A DNA stretch of 16,390 nt from DASVLX01 sp035552275. Lineage in GTDB: Bacteria; Actinomycetota; Actinomycetes; Mycobacteriales; Pseudonocardiaceae. A program made the position numbers and the translations under genes. The notes below the pieces were generated by a model. The model saw only the letters and a program-made list of their open reading frames with translations, did no database searches and was not told where the DNA came from. Shown one piece after another: positions 1 to 6,225 of the stretch. The stretch is from assembly GCA_035552275.1 (NCBI GenBank), contig DASZLR010000021.1, forward strand, positions 1-16,390, read 5' to 3'. Within the stretch, counting starts at the first letter, position 1, and every line of letters starts with the position of its first letter.

Positions 1-216
1 ATGGGCATCGACGGCGTGCTCGTCCAGCGCGTCGACCTCGGCGACCTCTGCCGCGCCGCCCACCGCACGGATCTGCTTGGCGACCGTTTCCAGGGCTTCC
101 GCGGTGCGGCCGACGAGATGCACCCGCGCGCCCTCGCCGGCGAACGCCAACGCCACTGCGCTCCCGATCGAGCCACCCGCTCCGTAGATCACCGCGTTCT
201 TGTTCTGCAACAACAT
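1..216 (-). CDS. Short-chain dehydrogenase/reductase (SDR), C-terminus outside window
   Basis: Partial gene: the first 72 codons are present and the reading frame is open to base 1. The protein begins MLLQNKNAVIYGAGGSIG, a Rossmann-fold nucleotide-binding start with the glycine motif GAGGSIG, followed by RVHLVGRT, typical of NAD(P)-dependent short-chain dehydrogenases. The ATG at 216 is preferred over the in-frame ATG at 222 because GGAGG lies 7 bases upstream of the former and only 1 base upstream of the latter. It begins 2 bases after the stop of the SRPBCC gene, so it is the third gene of an ArsR-led operon. Substrate unknown; the catalytic Tyr-Lys part is outside the window. Confidence 0.85.
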   Translation of the reverse strand, partial: MLLQNKNAVIYGAGGSIGSAVALAFAGEGARVHLVGRTAEALETVAKQIRAVGGAAEVAEVDALDEHAVDAH

Positions 217-218
217 TG

Positions 219-707
219 TCATGCCTCCGTTCGCAGCGTGCCGAGCAGTTCGTCCAGTCGCTCATCGGATTCGTGGATGCCTCGGGCCATGCCGCCTTCG
301 ACAATCGCGTCCCGATCCACAACGGACTGGAACGCGGACACCGTGCGCACCAATGTCTTGCCGTCCCGCTCGGTCAGGTAAGCGGACTGCAAGGAGACGT
401 TGCCCGGCGCGCCCTCGAACTCGAACGTCTGCGTGAGGGCGTCCGGCGTGGGAGTGCCGTGGAAGACTCCGTGGAAGCCGTAGTCGGTGCCATCCGCGTC
501 GGTTGCGATATAACGCCACCGGCCGCCGTCGCGGGTCTCGTACCGTTCGACGGTCAGGGTGTGCTCGCGCAGGCCACGCCATTGGACCAACAACTCCGGC
601 TCGGTGAAGGCGCGGAACACCAGCTCGCGCGGCGCGTCGAACTCGCGACTGGTGACGATCAGTGGCACGCCGGGTTCGGCGGTGATCTGTGTCTTATGCA
701 TGGTCAT
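219..707 (-). CDS. SRPBCC / AHSA1-domain protein (YndB-like)
   Basis: 162-aa protein with the whole AHSA1 (Hsp90-ATPase-activator homology) type SRPBCC fold. Visible family marks are REFDAPRELVFRAFTEPELLVQW near the N-terminus (split here: REFDAPRELVF, then RAFTEPELLVQW), a GGRWRY strand, and a C-terminal helix ending ESDERLDELLGTL. These helix-grip proteins bind hydrophobic ligands in a cavity, but the ligand is usually unknown. Bacterial members often follow an ArsR repressor, as here, with the 5' end overlapping it. Two starts are possible: ATG at 707 (14-base overlap) or ATG at 701, which has GAAAG about 7 bases upstream and may be the true one. Cytoplasmic; no signal or membrane segment. 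Confidence 0.9.
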   Translation of the reverse strand: MTMHKTQITAEPGVPLIVTSREFDAPRELVFRAFTEPELLVQWRGLREHTLTVERYETRDGGRWRYIATDADGTDYGFHGVFHGTPTPDALTQTFEFEGAPGNVSLQSAYLTERDGKTLVRTVSAFQSVVDRDAIVEGGMARGIHESDERLDELLGTLRTEA

Positions 708-1029
708 CTTTCTGCAGCGCCGCCAGCAACTCGTCCAGGCGTTCGTGGCTCTCGTCCCAGAACCGCTGGTACCGGGCCAACCAAGCGGTCACGTCGCGCA
801 GCGGCTCGGCTTCGAGATGGGACAGCCGGGCGGTCGCGCGGCGACTGCGCGAGATCAGTCCGGCGTGCTCCAGCACCTTGAGGTGCCGGGAGATCGCCGG
901 CTGCGACATCGCGAACGGCTCGGCCAGCTCGGCGACGGTCGCCTCGCCCTCGGCCAGCCGGGTGAGGATCGCCCGCCTGGTCGGGTCCGCGAGCGCCCCG
1001 AAGACGAGGCTGAGCTGATCCATCGCCAT
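694..1029 (-). CDS. ArsR-family winged-helix repressor
   Basis: 111-aa winged-helix regulator. The N-terminal LADPTRRAILTRL, then VAELAEPFAMSQPAISRHLKVL (quoted as two parts, recognition helix SQPAISRHLKVLEHAGL at about residues 42-58) and the wing SRSRRATARLS are standard ArsR/SmtB marks. The metal-binding ELCVCDL motif of ArsR/SmtB sensors is absent, as is usual for the subgroup paired with AHSA1 proteins, so it probably does not sense metal. It is the first gene of the operon and probably represses it through the inverted repeat at 1033-1062. The start may be ATG 1029 or ATG 1023 (MDQLS); neither has a clear ribosome-binding site, and the probable -10 element lies so close that the transcript would be nearly leaderless. 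Confidence 0.93.
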   Translation of the reverse strand: MAMDQLSLVFGALADPTRRAILTRLAEGEATVAELAEPFAMSQPAISRHLKVLEHAGLISRSRRATARLSHLEAEPLRDVTAWLARYQRFWDESHERLDELLAALQKDDHA

Positions 1030-1032
1030 TCA

Positions 1033-1062
1033 TAACCAATCAGTTTTATAATGTGTTGGTTA
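1033..1062 (-). promoter_or_regulatory. Inverted-repeat operator with -10 element for the arsR operon
   Basis: TAACCAA (1033-1039) and TTGGTTA (1056-1062) form a perfect 7-bp inverted repeat with a 16-bp spacer, 4 bases upstream of the arsR start. Read on the minus strand, TATAAA (1050-1045) lies inside the spacer and resembles a -10 box. No good -35 is seen 16-19 bases upstream; a TTGACA at 1091-1086 is too far away and overlaps the stop of the CHAT gene. A dyad spanning the -10 box fits autorepression by the ArsR protein. The protein-site pairing is inferred. Confidence 0.6.
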
Positions 1063-1087
1063 AGGATGGGACGACGGGCGGCTGTTG

Positions 1088-3460
1088 TCAAGCGCCGAGG
1101 CAGACGAAGCCGAGGTGGCCGTGTGCGGACGAGGCGTCGGCCAATGCCACCGCCGGATCGTGGCCGGCGGCCAGGCCGGCGTGCAGGGCGGTGACCAGAC
1201 CGACCGCGCGGTCGTCGGGCACCGGCAGCACGCTGGCGAACACCGTCGACGTGCCACGTCCCAACAGCGCCGTCGCGAGGCCCAGCACTTCCTCGCCCGG
1301 ACGCACCGCCGATCGGCCGGAATCGCAGGCGGACAACACAATCCGGCGCGGCGCGCGGCGCAGTCGGGTCAGGTCGTGACCGAACAGCGGCCCGTCGGCA
1401 AGCCGGATCGCCGAGAACAGCGGCTGATCCGCGCGGAACTCGCCGTGCGCGGCGACATGCACGGTGTCCGAACCGTCCACGGCGGACAGAATATTGGTCG
1501 CGGTGGCATGCTTGCCGACCAACAGCCGGCCGCCGTATCGCGCGTGCAGCGACCGCACCTCTCGCTCGGCATGCCGCAGCCCCGGCCCAGCGATCCACAC
1601 CCGCTCGCCCGATCCTTCCTGCCGATGGCGCGTGGCGCGCAGCCAACTGGTGACGGACGCGGCGACGGACACCGGCCGGCCGAGCGCGCCCCACGGCAGC
1701 GCGTGCAGAATGCCGGCGGGCACGACGACCAGCGGGCGGTCCGGCGGCACGGGCAGCAGTGCGCTCAGTTCTCGCGCGCAGCTCAGCGCGACGACCTCGG
1801 CATTCCGGTCGCCGCCGGCCGAGATGGTCAGTGCCAGCCGAAGCGATCGCACGGCGGCGCCAATCCGCCGCTCGGAACCCAGGTGGTGCAAGCGGTATCG
1901 TCCGTCTACAACGGATATCGCGATGATATTTCCGTTGTGGCAGGAGAAGCTCAGCAATGCGCGGTCACCGAGTGCAGCGCACAGTTCCGCGCGCTGCCAG
2001 TCCTGTTCCGCGACTGGTTGCCCGCGCCGGCACCAGTCGATCTTTCGGATTCTGTTTTCCAGCGCGATGATCCGGCGCTGCTGTTCAGCGGATGGCCGGC
2101 CGCCAGCGGCGGATACCGTGGCACGCAAGGTGAACAGCAGCTCTGCCAGCTGCGGGTCGGCCGGCGGGCGCACCGATGGCTGGCACAGTGCGGCGGCCCG
2201 CTGCCGGTCGGTCCAGCGGAGGATCGAGTACGGACGTCCGCCGGCCAGCGCCGCATCCAGGCCGCTTCGGGCCAGGTCAGCGGCCAACCCGCGCGCTCCA
2301 GACCGCAGGTCCCAGGCGGCCATTCCTTCGGCATAGCGGTCGATGACGCGCAGCCCGGCCCGGCAGGCGGCGAGCACCGCCCGTCGGTCGTCGGCGAGGC
2401 GAGCCCTGGCCAGCCAACCGAGTGCGCGCAGCGGCGCCGGGCCGGCGTGCCGGACACTCACCAGTGGTGTCAGCAGCCGGATGGCGTGCTCGGGGTGTCG
2501 GGCGGCGGCGGCCAAGCGGAGTTCGGCCGCGAGCAGCGGCCAGTGGTGGTGTTCGGCGGCGCGGACCGCCCGCGTCACCGTTGCCACATTGTTTTCCTTG
2601 CCACTGGCCAGTTCCACCGCGTCGGCGGCGACCCACCAGGCCGGGCGGCGCTGCTGGCGGAACATGGTCCCGGCGCGGGCCGCGGTTTCCTGGGCCAAGG
2701 CGAGATCCCCGGCCTGCCAGGCGCACTGCGCCACGGCCAGGGTCGCTTCGGCCAGCTTGGTGTCCCGGCCGGCGGTGTTCAGCAGGGTCGCCGCGCGCGC
2801 CAGCACCTCGCGGGCCGCGCCGGTCAGGCCGGCGGCCAACAGCGTGTGTGCCCGGTCGATCAGCGTTTCCGGATGTCGCCGGACGCACAGGCCGAGCCGC
2901 TCCGCTTCGGTGAACCGGCGCAGCGCCAGCGGCAGGTCACCGGACAACGCGGCGACGAAGCCGCGGTTGTGCACGCAGGCGGCCGCTCGTTCGCGTTCAC
3001 CCAGCCCGGTGAACAGCTCGGCCGCTTCGCGGTAGTCCGCGTCGGCGTCCCGCGCCCGGTGCAGGTACGCCCGCGCGGTGCCCCGGCCGACCAACGCGTT
3101 GGCGAGCCAGTGCCGGTTGTCGTGTCGGCGCAGTTCCTGGATGGCGCCGGTCAGCTCGGGTAGCGCCTCGGCGTGCCGGCCGACGGCGCAGGCGTGCAGA
3201 CCACGCAGGCAGCGGGCGCGGGCGGCGTCGACACCGGCCAATCCCGCCGAAGCCCGATCGAGCTGGCGCAGGCACGCGGCCGGCCGGCCCATGTCCAGTT
3301 CCAGCCAGGCGAAGGTCAGCCGGATCGACGCGGCCAGTTCCGGCCGGCCAGCACGCTCGGCCAGCGTGATCAGAACGCCCAGCGACTCGCCGGGCGGTGG
3401 CGTGCCGGCCTCGATCCGGGCGAGCACGGCGGCGTGACCGGCGGACAGCTCGGTGCTCAT
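1088..3460 (-). CDS. TPR-CHAT caspase-like protease
   Basis: 790-aa protein. Residues about 10-450 are Ala/Leu-rich helical repeats of tetratricopeptide type (for example ALVGRGTARAYLHRARDADA and AACVHNRGFVAALSGDLPLA). Residues about 500-788 are a CHAT domain (caspase HetF associated with TPRs): the core VVVPAGILHALPWGALG, the catalytic His in VHVAAHGEF (His672) and the catalytic Cys in IVLSACDSGR (Cys712). I checked that both codons read CAC (1447-1445) and TGC (1327-1325). The C-terminus HLGFVCLGA is typical of actinobacterial CHAT proteins. The dyad suggests an active cysteine protease whose TPR part recognises a partner or substrate. No signal peptide. The ATG at 3460 overlaps the previous stop as ATGA, implying translational coupling to the 161-aa protein and sigma factor. 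A longer open frame to 4477 exists but covers the sigma gene in another frame. Confidence 0.93.
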   Translation of the reverse strand: MSTELSAGHAAVLARIEAGTPPPGESLGVLITLAERAGRPELAASIRLTFAWLELDMGRPAACLRQLDRASAGLAGVDAARARCLRGLHACAVGRHAEALPELTGAIQELRRHDNRHWLANALVGRGTARAYLHRARDADADYREAAELFTGLGERERAAACVHNRGFVAALSGDLPLALRRFTEAERLGLCVRRHPETLIDRAHTLLAAGLTGAAREVLARAATLLNTAGRDTKLAEATLAVAQCAWQAGDLALAQETAARAGTMFRQQRRPAWWVAADAVELASGKENNVATVTRAVRAAEHHHWPLLAAELRLAAAARHPEHAIRLLTPLVSVRHAGPAPLRALGWLARARLADDRRAVLAACRAGLRVIDRYAEGMAAWDLRSGARGLAADLARSGLDAALAGGRPYSILRWTDRQRAAALCQPSVRPPADPQLAELLFTLRATVSAAGGRPSAEQQRRIIALENRIRKIDWCRRGQPVAEQDWQRAELCAALGDRALLSFSCHNGNIIAISVVDGRYRLHHLGSERRIGAAVRSLRLALTISAGGDRNAEVVALSCARELSALLPVPPDRPLVVVPAGILHALPWGALGRPVSVAASVTSWLRATRHRQEGSGERVWIAGPGLRHAEREVRSLHARYGGRLLVGKHATATNILSAVDGSDTVHVAAHGEFRADQPLFSAIRLADGPLFGHDLTRLRRAPRRIVLSACDSGRSAVRPGEEVLGLATALLGRGTSTVFASVLPVPDDRAVGLVTALHAGLAAGHDPAVALADASSAHGHLGFVCLGA

Positions 3461-3942
3461 CCGACGAACCAGGCGGTCACCGCGACCAGCCGATCCGCCT
3501 GCCACAGCCGCAGACACAGCGGGCCGGCCGGCAGTCCGTCGATCTCGAACCTGCCCAGCGGATCCACCGGCGTCTCGGCCACGCCGTCCGGCCAGCACAC
3601 CGACACCTTGCCGCACGGCCGTTCGGTGGACAGCAGGCCGGTCACCCGCAGCCCGGCGCCCATTCCAATGTCCATATCGGACACTTCGACGCGCAGCGCG
3701 GTCGCCGGATCGCCGAAGCCGAGCACCCGGCCATCGGCGCCGGACCGCAGCGCCAGCGCCAGCGGTTCGATCGCGGTGTCCCGCAACAACGGCAGCCAGC
3801 GGGTCGACGGCGCCGGTCGCGGTTGTCGGCCGGCGGCCTCGGCCGCTGCCTGGACCGCCGACGGCACCGGGTCGAGCCGGTCGAACGCCTCGGCGAGCCG
3901 GGCCAACAGGGCGCGTTCGTGCTCGGTGTGTCGCTCGGTCAC
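3457..3942 (-). CDS. Small protein with carboxypeptidase-regulatory-like beta-sandwich, sigma-CHAT linker gene
   Basis: 161-aa protein of a type I recall between ECF sigma factor and CHAT genes in actinobacteria. Residues 8-35 are helical and carry the signature LLARLAEAFDRLDPVPSAV. Residues 48-90 form a middle segment, and residues 97-160 look like a small beta-sandwich (LRVTGLL, then VDPLGRFEIDGLPAGPLCLRL), the repeat pattern of carboxypeptidase-D regulatory-like or prealbumin-like domains. No enzyme motif, membrane helix or signal peptide is visible. The start is GTG 3942, overlapping the sigma stop as GTGA, with AGGGGT a few bases upstream. Tight coupling to sigma and protease suggests an anti-sigma, adaptor or protease-substrate role; that is inference, and no anti-sigma zinc motif is seen. 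Confidence 0.85.
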   Translation of the reverse strand: MTERHTEHERALLARLAEAFDRLDPVPSAVQAAAEAAGRQPRPAPSTRWLPLLRDTAIEPLALALRSGADGRVLGFGDPATALRVEVSDMDIGMGAGLRVTGLLSTERPCGKVSVCWPDGVAETPVDPLGRFEIDGLPAGPLCLRLWQADRLVAVTAWFVG

Positions 3943-4517
3943 GGGTGCACCCCTGCGGATTCCAGCCGGCGGCGCAGGGCAGCCAGGCATCGGCTCCTGG
4001 TCGGCCCCACGCTGCCGAGCCCGATCCCGAGCGCCCGGCCGGCCTGCGCGTACGACAACTCCGGTGCGTGCGCGAGCAGCCGGAGCAGTTGCCGACACCG
4101 ATCGGGCAGGGTGCCGAATGCCCGCCACAGTGCGCCGTCGGCGTCCGCGGCCAGCACGGCCCCGTCCGGACCGGCGTCGTAGCCGCCGTCGACATGGATG
4201 CCGTCGAGGACGGTGTGCACGTCCGCCCAGTCGAGCGGGGTTTCCCGGCGGCGGATGGCGAGCACCCGCAGCGACTGCCGGCGGGCGGTGGTGGCCAGCC
4301 AGGCGGCCAGCCGGTCGGGATCACGCAGCCGGGGCAGCCGCTGCGCCAGCGCCAGCCAGGTGGCCTGGGTGACGTCGGCGGCATCGGCGGCGGGCAGGCC
4401 GTGTTCTCGGGCCACTGTCCACACCAGACCGTTGTAGCGGCGGACCAGCTCGCGCCAGGCGGCCTGGTCGCCGGCACCGGCGGCGCGCGCCAGTTCGGAG
4501 GTCGAAATTCGCGACAT
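3939..4517 (-). CDS. ECF-type RNA polymerase sigma factor (sigma-70 family)
   Basis: 192-aa protein with the two-domain layout of extracytoplasmic-function sigma factors. Region 2 spans about residues 12-90 (ELVRRYNGLVWTVAREHGL, DAADVTQATWLALAQRL, LAAWLATTARRQSLRVLA) and region 4 about 128-188 (ALWRAFGTLPDRCRQLLRLL, SYAQAGRALGIGLGSVGPTR, RCLAALRRRLE). It would direct RNA polymerase to an unknown regulon, probably including its own cluster. The linker between the regions (about residues 92-125) is acidic and longer than minimal. The ATG at 4517 has no clear ribosome-binding site (CCAGCCGGC precedes it), so translation may be weak or coupled. It is 67 bases downstream of the S8 gene and overlaps the next gene by 4 bases. 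No typical membrane anti-sigma gene is adjacent. Confidence 0.93.
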   Translation of the reverse strand: MSRISTSELARAAGAGDQAAWRELVRRYNGLVWTVAREHGLPAADAADVTQATWLALAQRLPRLRDPDRLAAWLATTARRQSLRVLAIRRRETPLDWADVHTVLDGIHVDGGYDAGPDGAVLAADADGALWRAFGTLPDRCRQLLRLLAHAPELSYAQAGRALGIGLGSVGPTRSRCLAALRRRLESAGVHP

Positions 4518-4584
4518 GCCGGCTGGGACGGCGCGAACCGCCCGGCCGATCCATCAAGATCGACTGTTCACTCGAAAGGGCTGG

Positions 4585-5853
4585 TCACAACACCGGTTCG
4601 GTGCTGCGTGGTGGCTGTCGGCGACCGGGCACGGCGGCATCCGGCAGCCCCGGCCCACCAGGTGCCGGCGGATACAGCTCGCAGACCTTGCGCCGGGCCT
4701 CTTCCGGCGGCATCCCGGACCGCCGCAGCCGGGCCAGTTCGGCGGCGATCATCGGCGCGGCGAACGAGGTTCCGCTCCACGTCGCCGCGCCGTAGTACCG
4801 GGTCGTGGTGCCCGGCGCCGTGCCGCCCGAGCCGCCTTCCTGGCCGGGGACCAGCCGCACGAAGCTGCTCACCACGTTCACTCCGGCCGCAGCCGCGTCC
4901 ACCCAGTCGCCGTAGTTGGAGAAGCCGGCGAGCGCGCCGTCCAGGCCGGTCGCGGCCACGGCCGTCACCTCCGGCAGGGCGGCGGGCCAGAATGGACGGT
5001 CGCTGGCGGCGTTGCCGGCCGACGCCACCACGATGCAGTCGCCGGCGCGCTCGATCTCCCGGCGCAACGGCGGCGGGCACTGGTTGTCGGCGGTGTAGCA
5101 GCCCGAGGTCAGCACCACCACGTCCAGCCGCTCGCCGTGCTCGGCCGCGGTGATCCGCACCGCACGGAGCGCGGCCGCCACCGTCACGTCATCGGTGAGG
5201 CCCAACGACGACAGGCTGCGATGGTGCCGGACGGTCACGCCGGGCGCGTGCTGCAGCAGCACGCCGGCCACGAACGTGCCGTGCCCGGCCTGCCGATTCG
5301 CCTCCGGTGGCCCGTCCGGGTCCAACACTTCCGGCGACGCGCCCCATTCGGAGTACCAGCGCCGGCCGGCGAACCACGGATGCGGGTCCAGGCCGGTGTC
5401 CAGCAGCGCCACGGTGACCGGCGGCTGCCACAGGTCCGGCTCCGGTGACGGCGGCAGTGGCGCGGGGGTCGGTCTGGCGCCGGTGCCGAACATCACCGGC
5501 GTGCCGAACATCACCGGGCTGCCGATGTGCACGTGGTTCGGGGTCACCGCCAGCCGCGGCTCCCGCTCGCGAAGCTCGGCCGCGAGATCCACCGACCGCT
5601 CCCGGACGTGCGGCCGCAGCCGGATCCGGGCCAGGTCGGCGTGCTCGACCGGATCAACGCGGTCCACCCGCGACCCCAGCATCTGAGCGGCGGCGTCCAC
5701 GTCATCGTGGGAGGCGACCAGCTCGCCGGCACGGACCAGACACTCGGCCGGACCGTCCGGATCGTGCAACACGATGTCGTCGGCGAACGGGCGCGAGCGA
5801 TCCAGCAGCTCGGCCAATCGAATCGGGCCGTCCACAGGGGGCACCTGGCTCAT
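4585..5853 (-). CDS. S8 family subtilisin-like serine protease, no signal peptide
   Basis: 422-aa protein. Residues about 30-110 form an N-terminal domain (LVRAGELVASHDDVDAAAQML, shown in parts: LVRAGELV; RIRLRP; VTPNHVH) that may correspond to a propeptide-like or sensor fold. A Pro-rich linker follows (residues 111-142), then the S8 domain with Asp152 (VALLDTGLDPHPWF), His191 (QAGHGTFVAGV), oxyanion Asn281 (ASAGNAASDRPFWP) and Ser363 (WSGTSFAAPM); I checked the Asp and Ser codons. The triad is complete. No signal peptide or C-terminal membrane helix, unlike mycosins, so a cytoplasmic protease is likely. The start ATG 5853 (MSQVPP) has GGAG close upstream; the frame stays open to 6183 but nothing there looks like a domain. 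I recall this type beside sigma and CHAT genes in other actinobacteria. Confidence 0.92.
   Translation of the reverse strand: MSQVPPVDGPIRLAELLDRSRPFADDIVLHDPDGPAECLVRAGELVASHDDVDAAAQMLGSRVDRVDPVEHADLARIRLRPHVRERSVDLAAELREREPRLAVTPNHVHIGSPVMFGTPVMFGTGARPTPAPLPPSPEPDLWQPPVTVALLDTGLDPHPWFAGRRWYSEWGASPEVLDPDGPPEANRQAGHGTFVAGVLLQHAPGVTVRHHRSLSSLGLTDDVTVAAALRAVRITAAEHGERLDVVVLTSGCYTADNQCPPPLRREIERAGDCIVVASAGNAASDRPFWPAALPEVTAVAATGLDGALAGFSNYGDWVDAAAAGVNVVSSFVRLVPGQEGGSGGTAPGTTTRYYGAATWSGTSFAAPMIAAELARLRRSGMPPEEARRKVCELYPPAPGGPGLPDAAVPGRRQPPRSTEPVL
5483..5517. repeat. Exact 17-bp tandem repeat, 18-bp period, in the S8 linker
   Basis: GTGCCGAACATCACCGG occurs at 5483-5499 and again at 5501-5517. 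On the minus strand it encodes a doubled six-residue unit, giving GSPVMFGTPVMFGTG in the linker between the N-terminal domain and the protease domain. It keeps the frame and looks like a recent slippage duplication. Confidence 0.9.
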
Positions 5854-6225
5854 GACTCCACGGTGCGCCCACGCCGCCGGGTCTGCCGGGTCAGCGCGTG
5901 GCAAACCACCCGTTACGGTGAGCAGCGCGGCGTCCACCGATGTGTCGCCAGCATGTCCGGGGGTAACCCTTTTCGGGTGGATCAAGGCTCTTACCGGCAC
6001 AAACGGCCCGATGAGTGCTAGACATATCGTTGACGGCGCGGCAAGCCCGCGGTCCGCAATTCGTGCGCGCCTCCCGACCTTGCCACCGCGCCCGGCAGGT
6101 CGGGGTCCGGTCCCGGTGCCTTGATGCCCCCTTGGTGCCGGGACAGTGAAAGCGACCGACGACAGGGGTTCACTGGCCCCCACAGTGCTCCTGTCGTCGG
6201 TCGCTCGCGCGCGGCGGACCTGGGG
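5854..6225. other. Intergenic region upstream of the S8 gene and downstream of the aldo/keto reductase
   Basis: 372 bases without a convincing gene. It should hold the promoter of the four-gene module (minus strand) and the end of the aldo/keto reductase transcript. The only strong structure is the 16-bp hairpin at 6151-6205. The minus-strand frame of the S8 gene stays open through most of it, but the encoded residues resemble no domain and no start there has a good ribosome-binding site. No promoter could be assigned with confidence. Confidence 0.6.
6151..6205 (-). terminator. Long perfect hairpin downstream of the aldo/keto reductase gene
   Basis: AGCGACCGACGACAGG (6151-6166) and its exact reverse complement (6190-6205) form a 16-bp stem. 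Inside it CACTG (6171-6175) pairs with CAGTG (6183-6187), so a second stem caps the first after a small internal loop. It lies 20 bases beyond the aldo/keto reductase stop. On the minus strand the stem is followed by TTTCACTG, only a short T run, as is common for high-GC actinobacterial terminators. A terminator for the reductase is the simplest reading. Confidence 0.7.

Noticed and set aside
1086..1091. TTGACA on the minus strand as -35 box of the arsR promoter
   Set aside because: It is 35 bases from the TATAAA element, far beyond the usual 16-19, and it overlaps the CHAT stop codon.
1085..3163. A 692-codon open frame on the plus strand opposite the CHAT gene
   Set aside because: The product is a low-complexity Arg/Gly/Gln-rich translation without any domain, mirrored from the CHAT coding strand.
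1088..4477. A single 1129-codon open frame on the minus strand
   Set aside because: Only the part from 3460 is the CHAT gene. The upstream part overlaps the sigma factor and the 161-aa gene, both with clear family motifs in other frames; it is a high-GC open frame.
1088..5853. CRISPR link of the CHAT-sigma module
   Set aside because: Despite the likeness to Craspase circuits, no repeat-spacer array and no cas-like gene is visible in the window.
5966..5978. ACCC-TTTTC-GGGT short inverted repeat upstream of the S8 gene
   Set aside because: A 4-bp stem is too short to distinguish from chance.
6015..6044. Possible promoter for the S8 gene on the minus strand: TTGCCG, 18 bases, TAGCAC
   Set aside because: Both boxes match the consensus poorly and the spacing is at the limit; in GC-rich DNA this is expected by chance.
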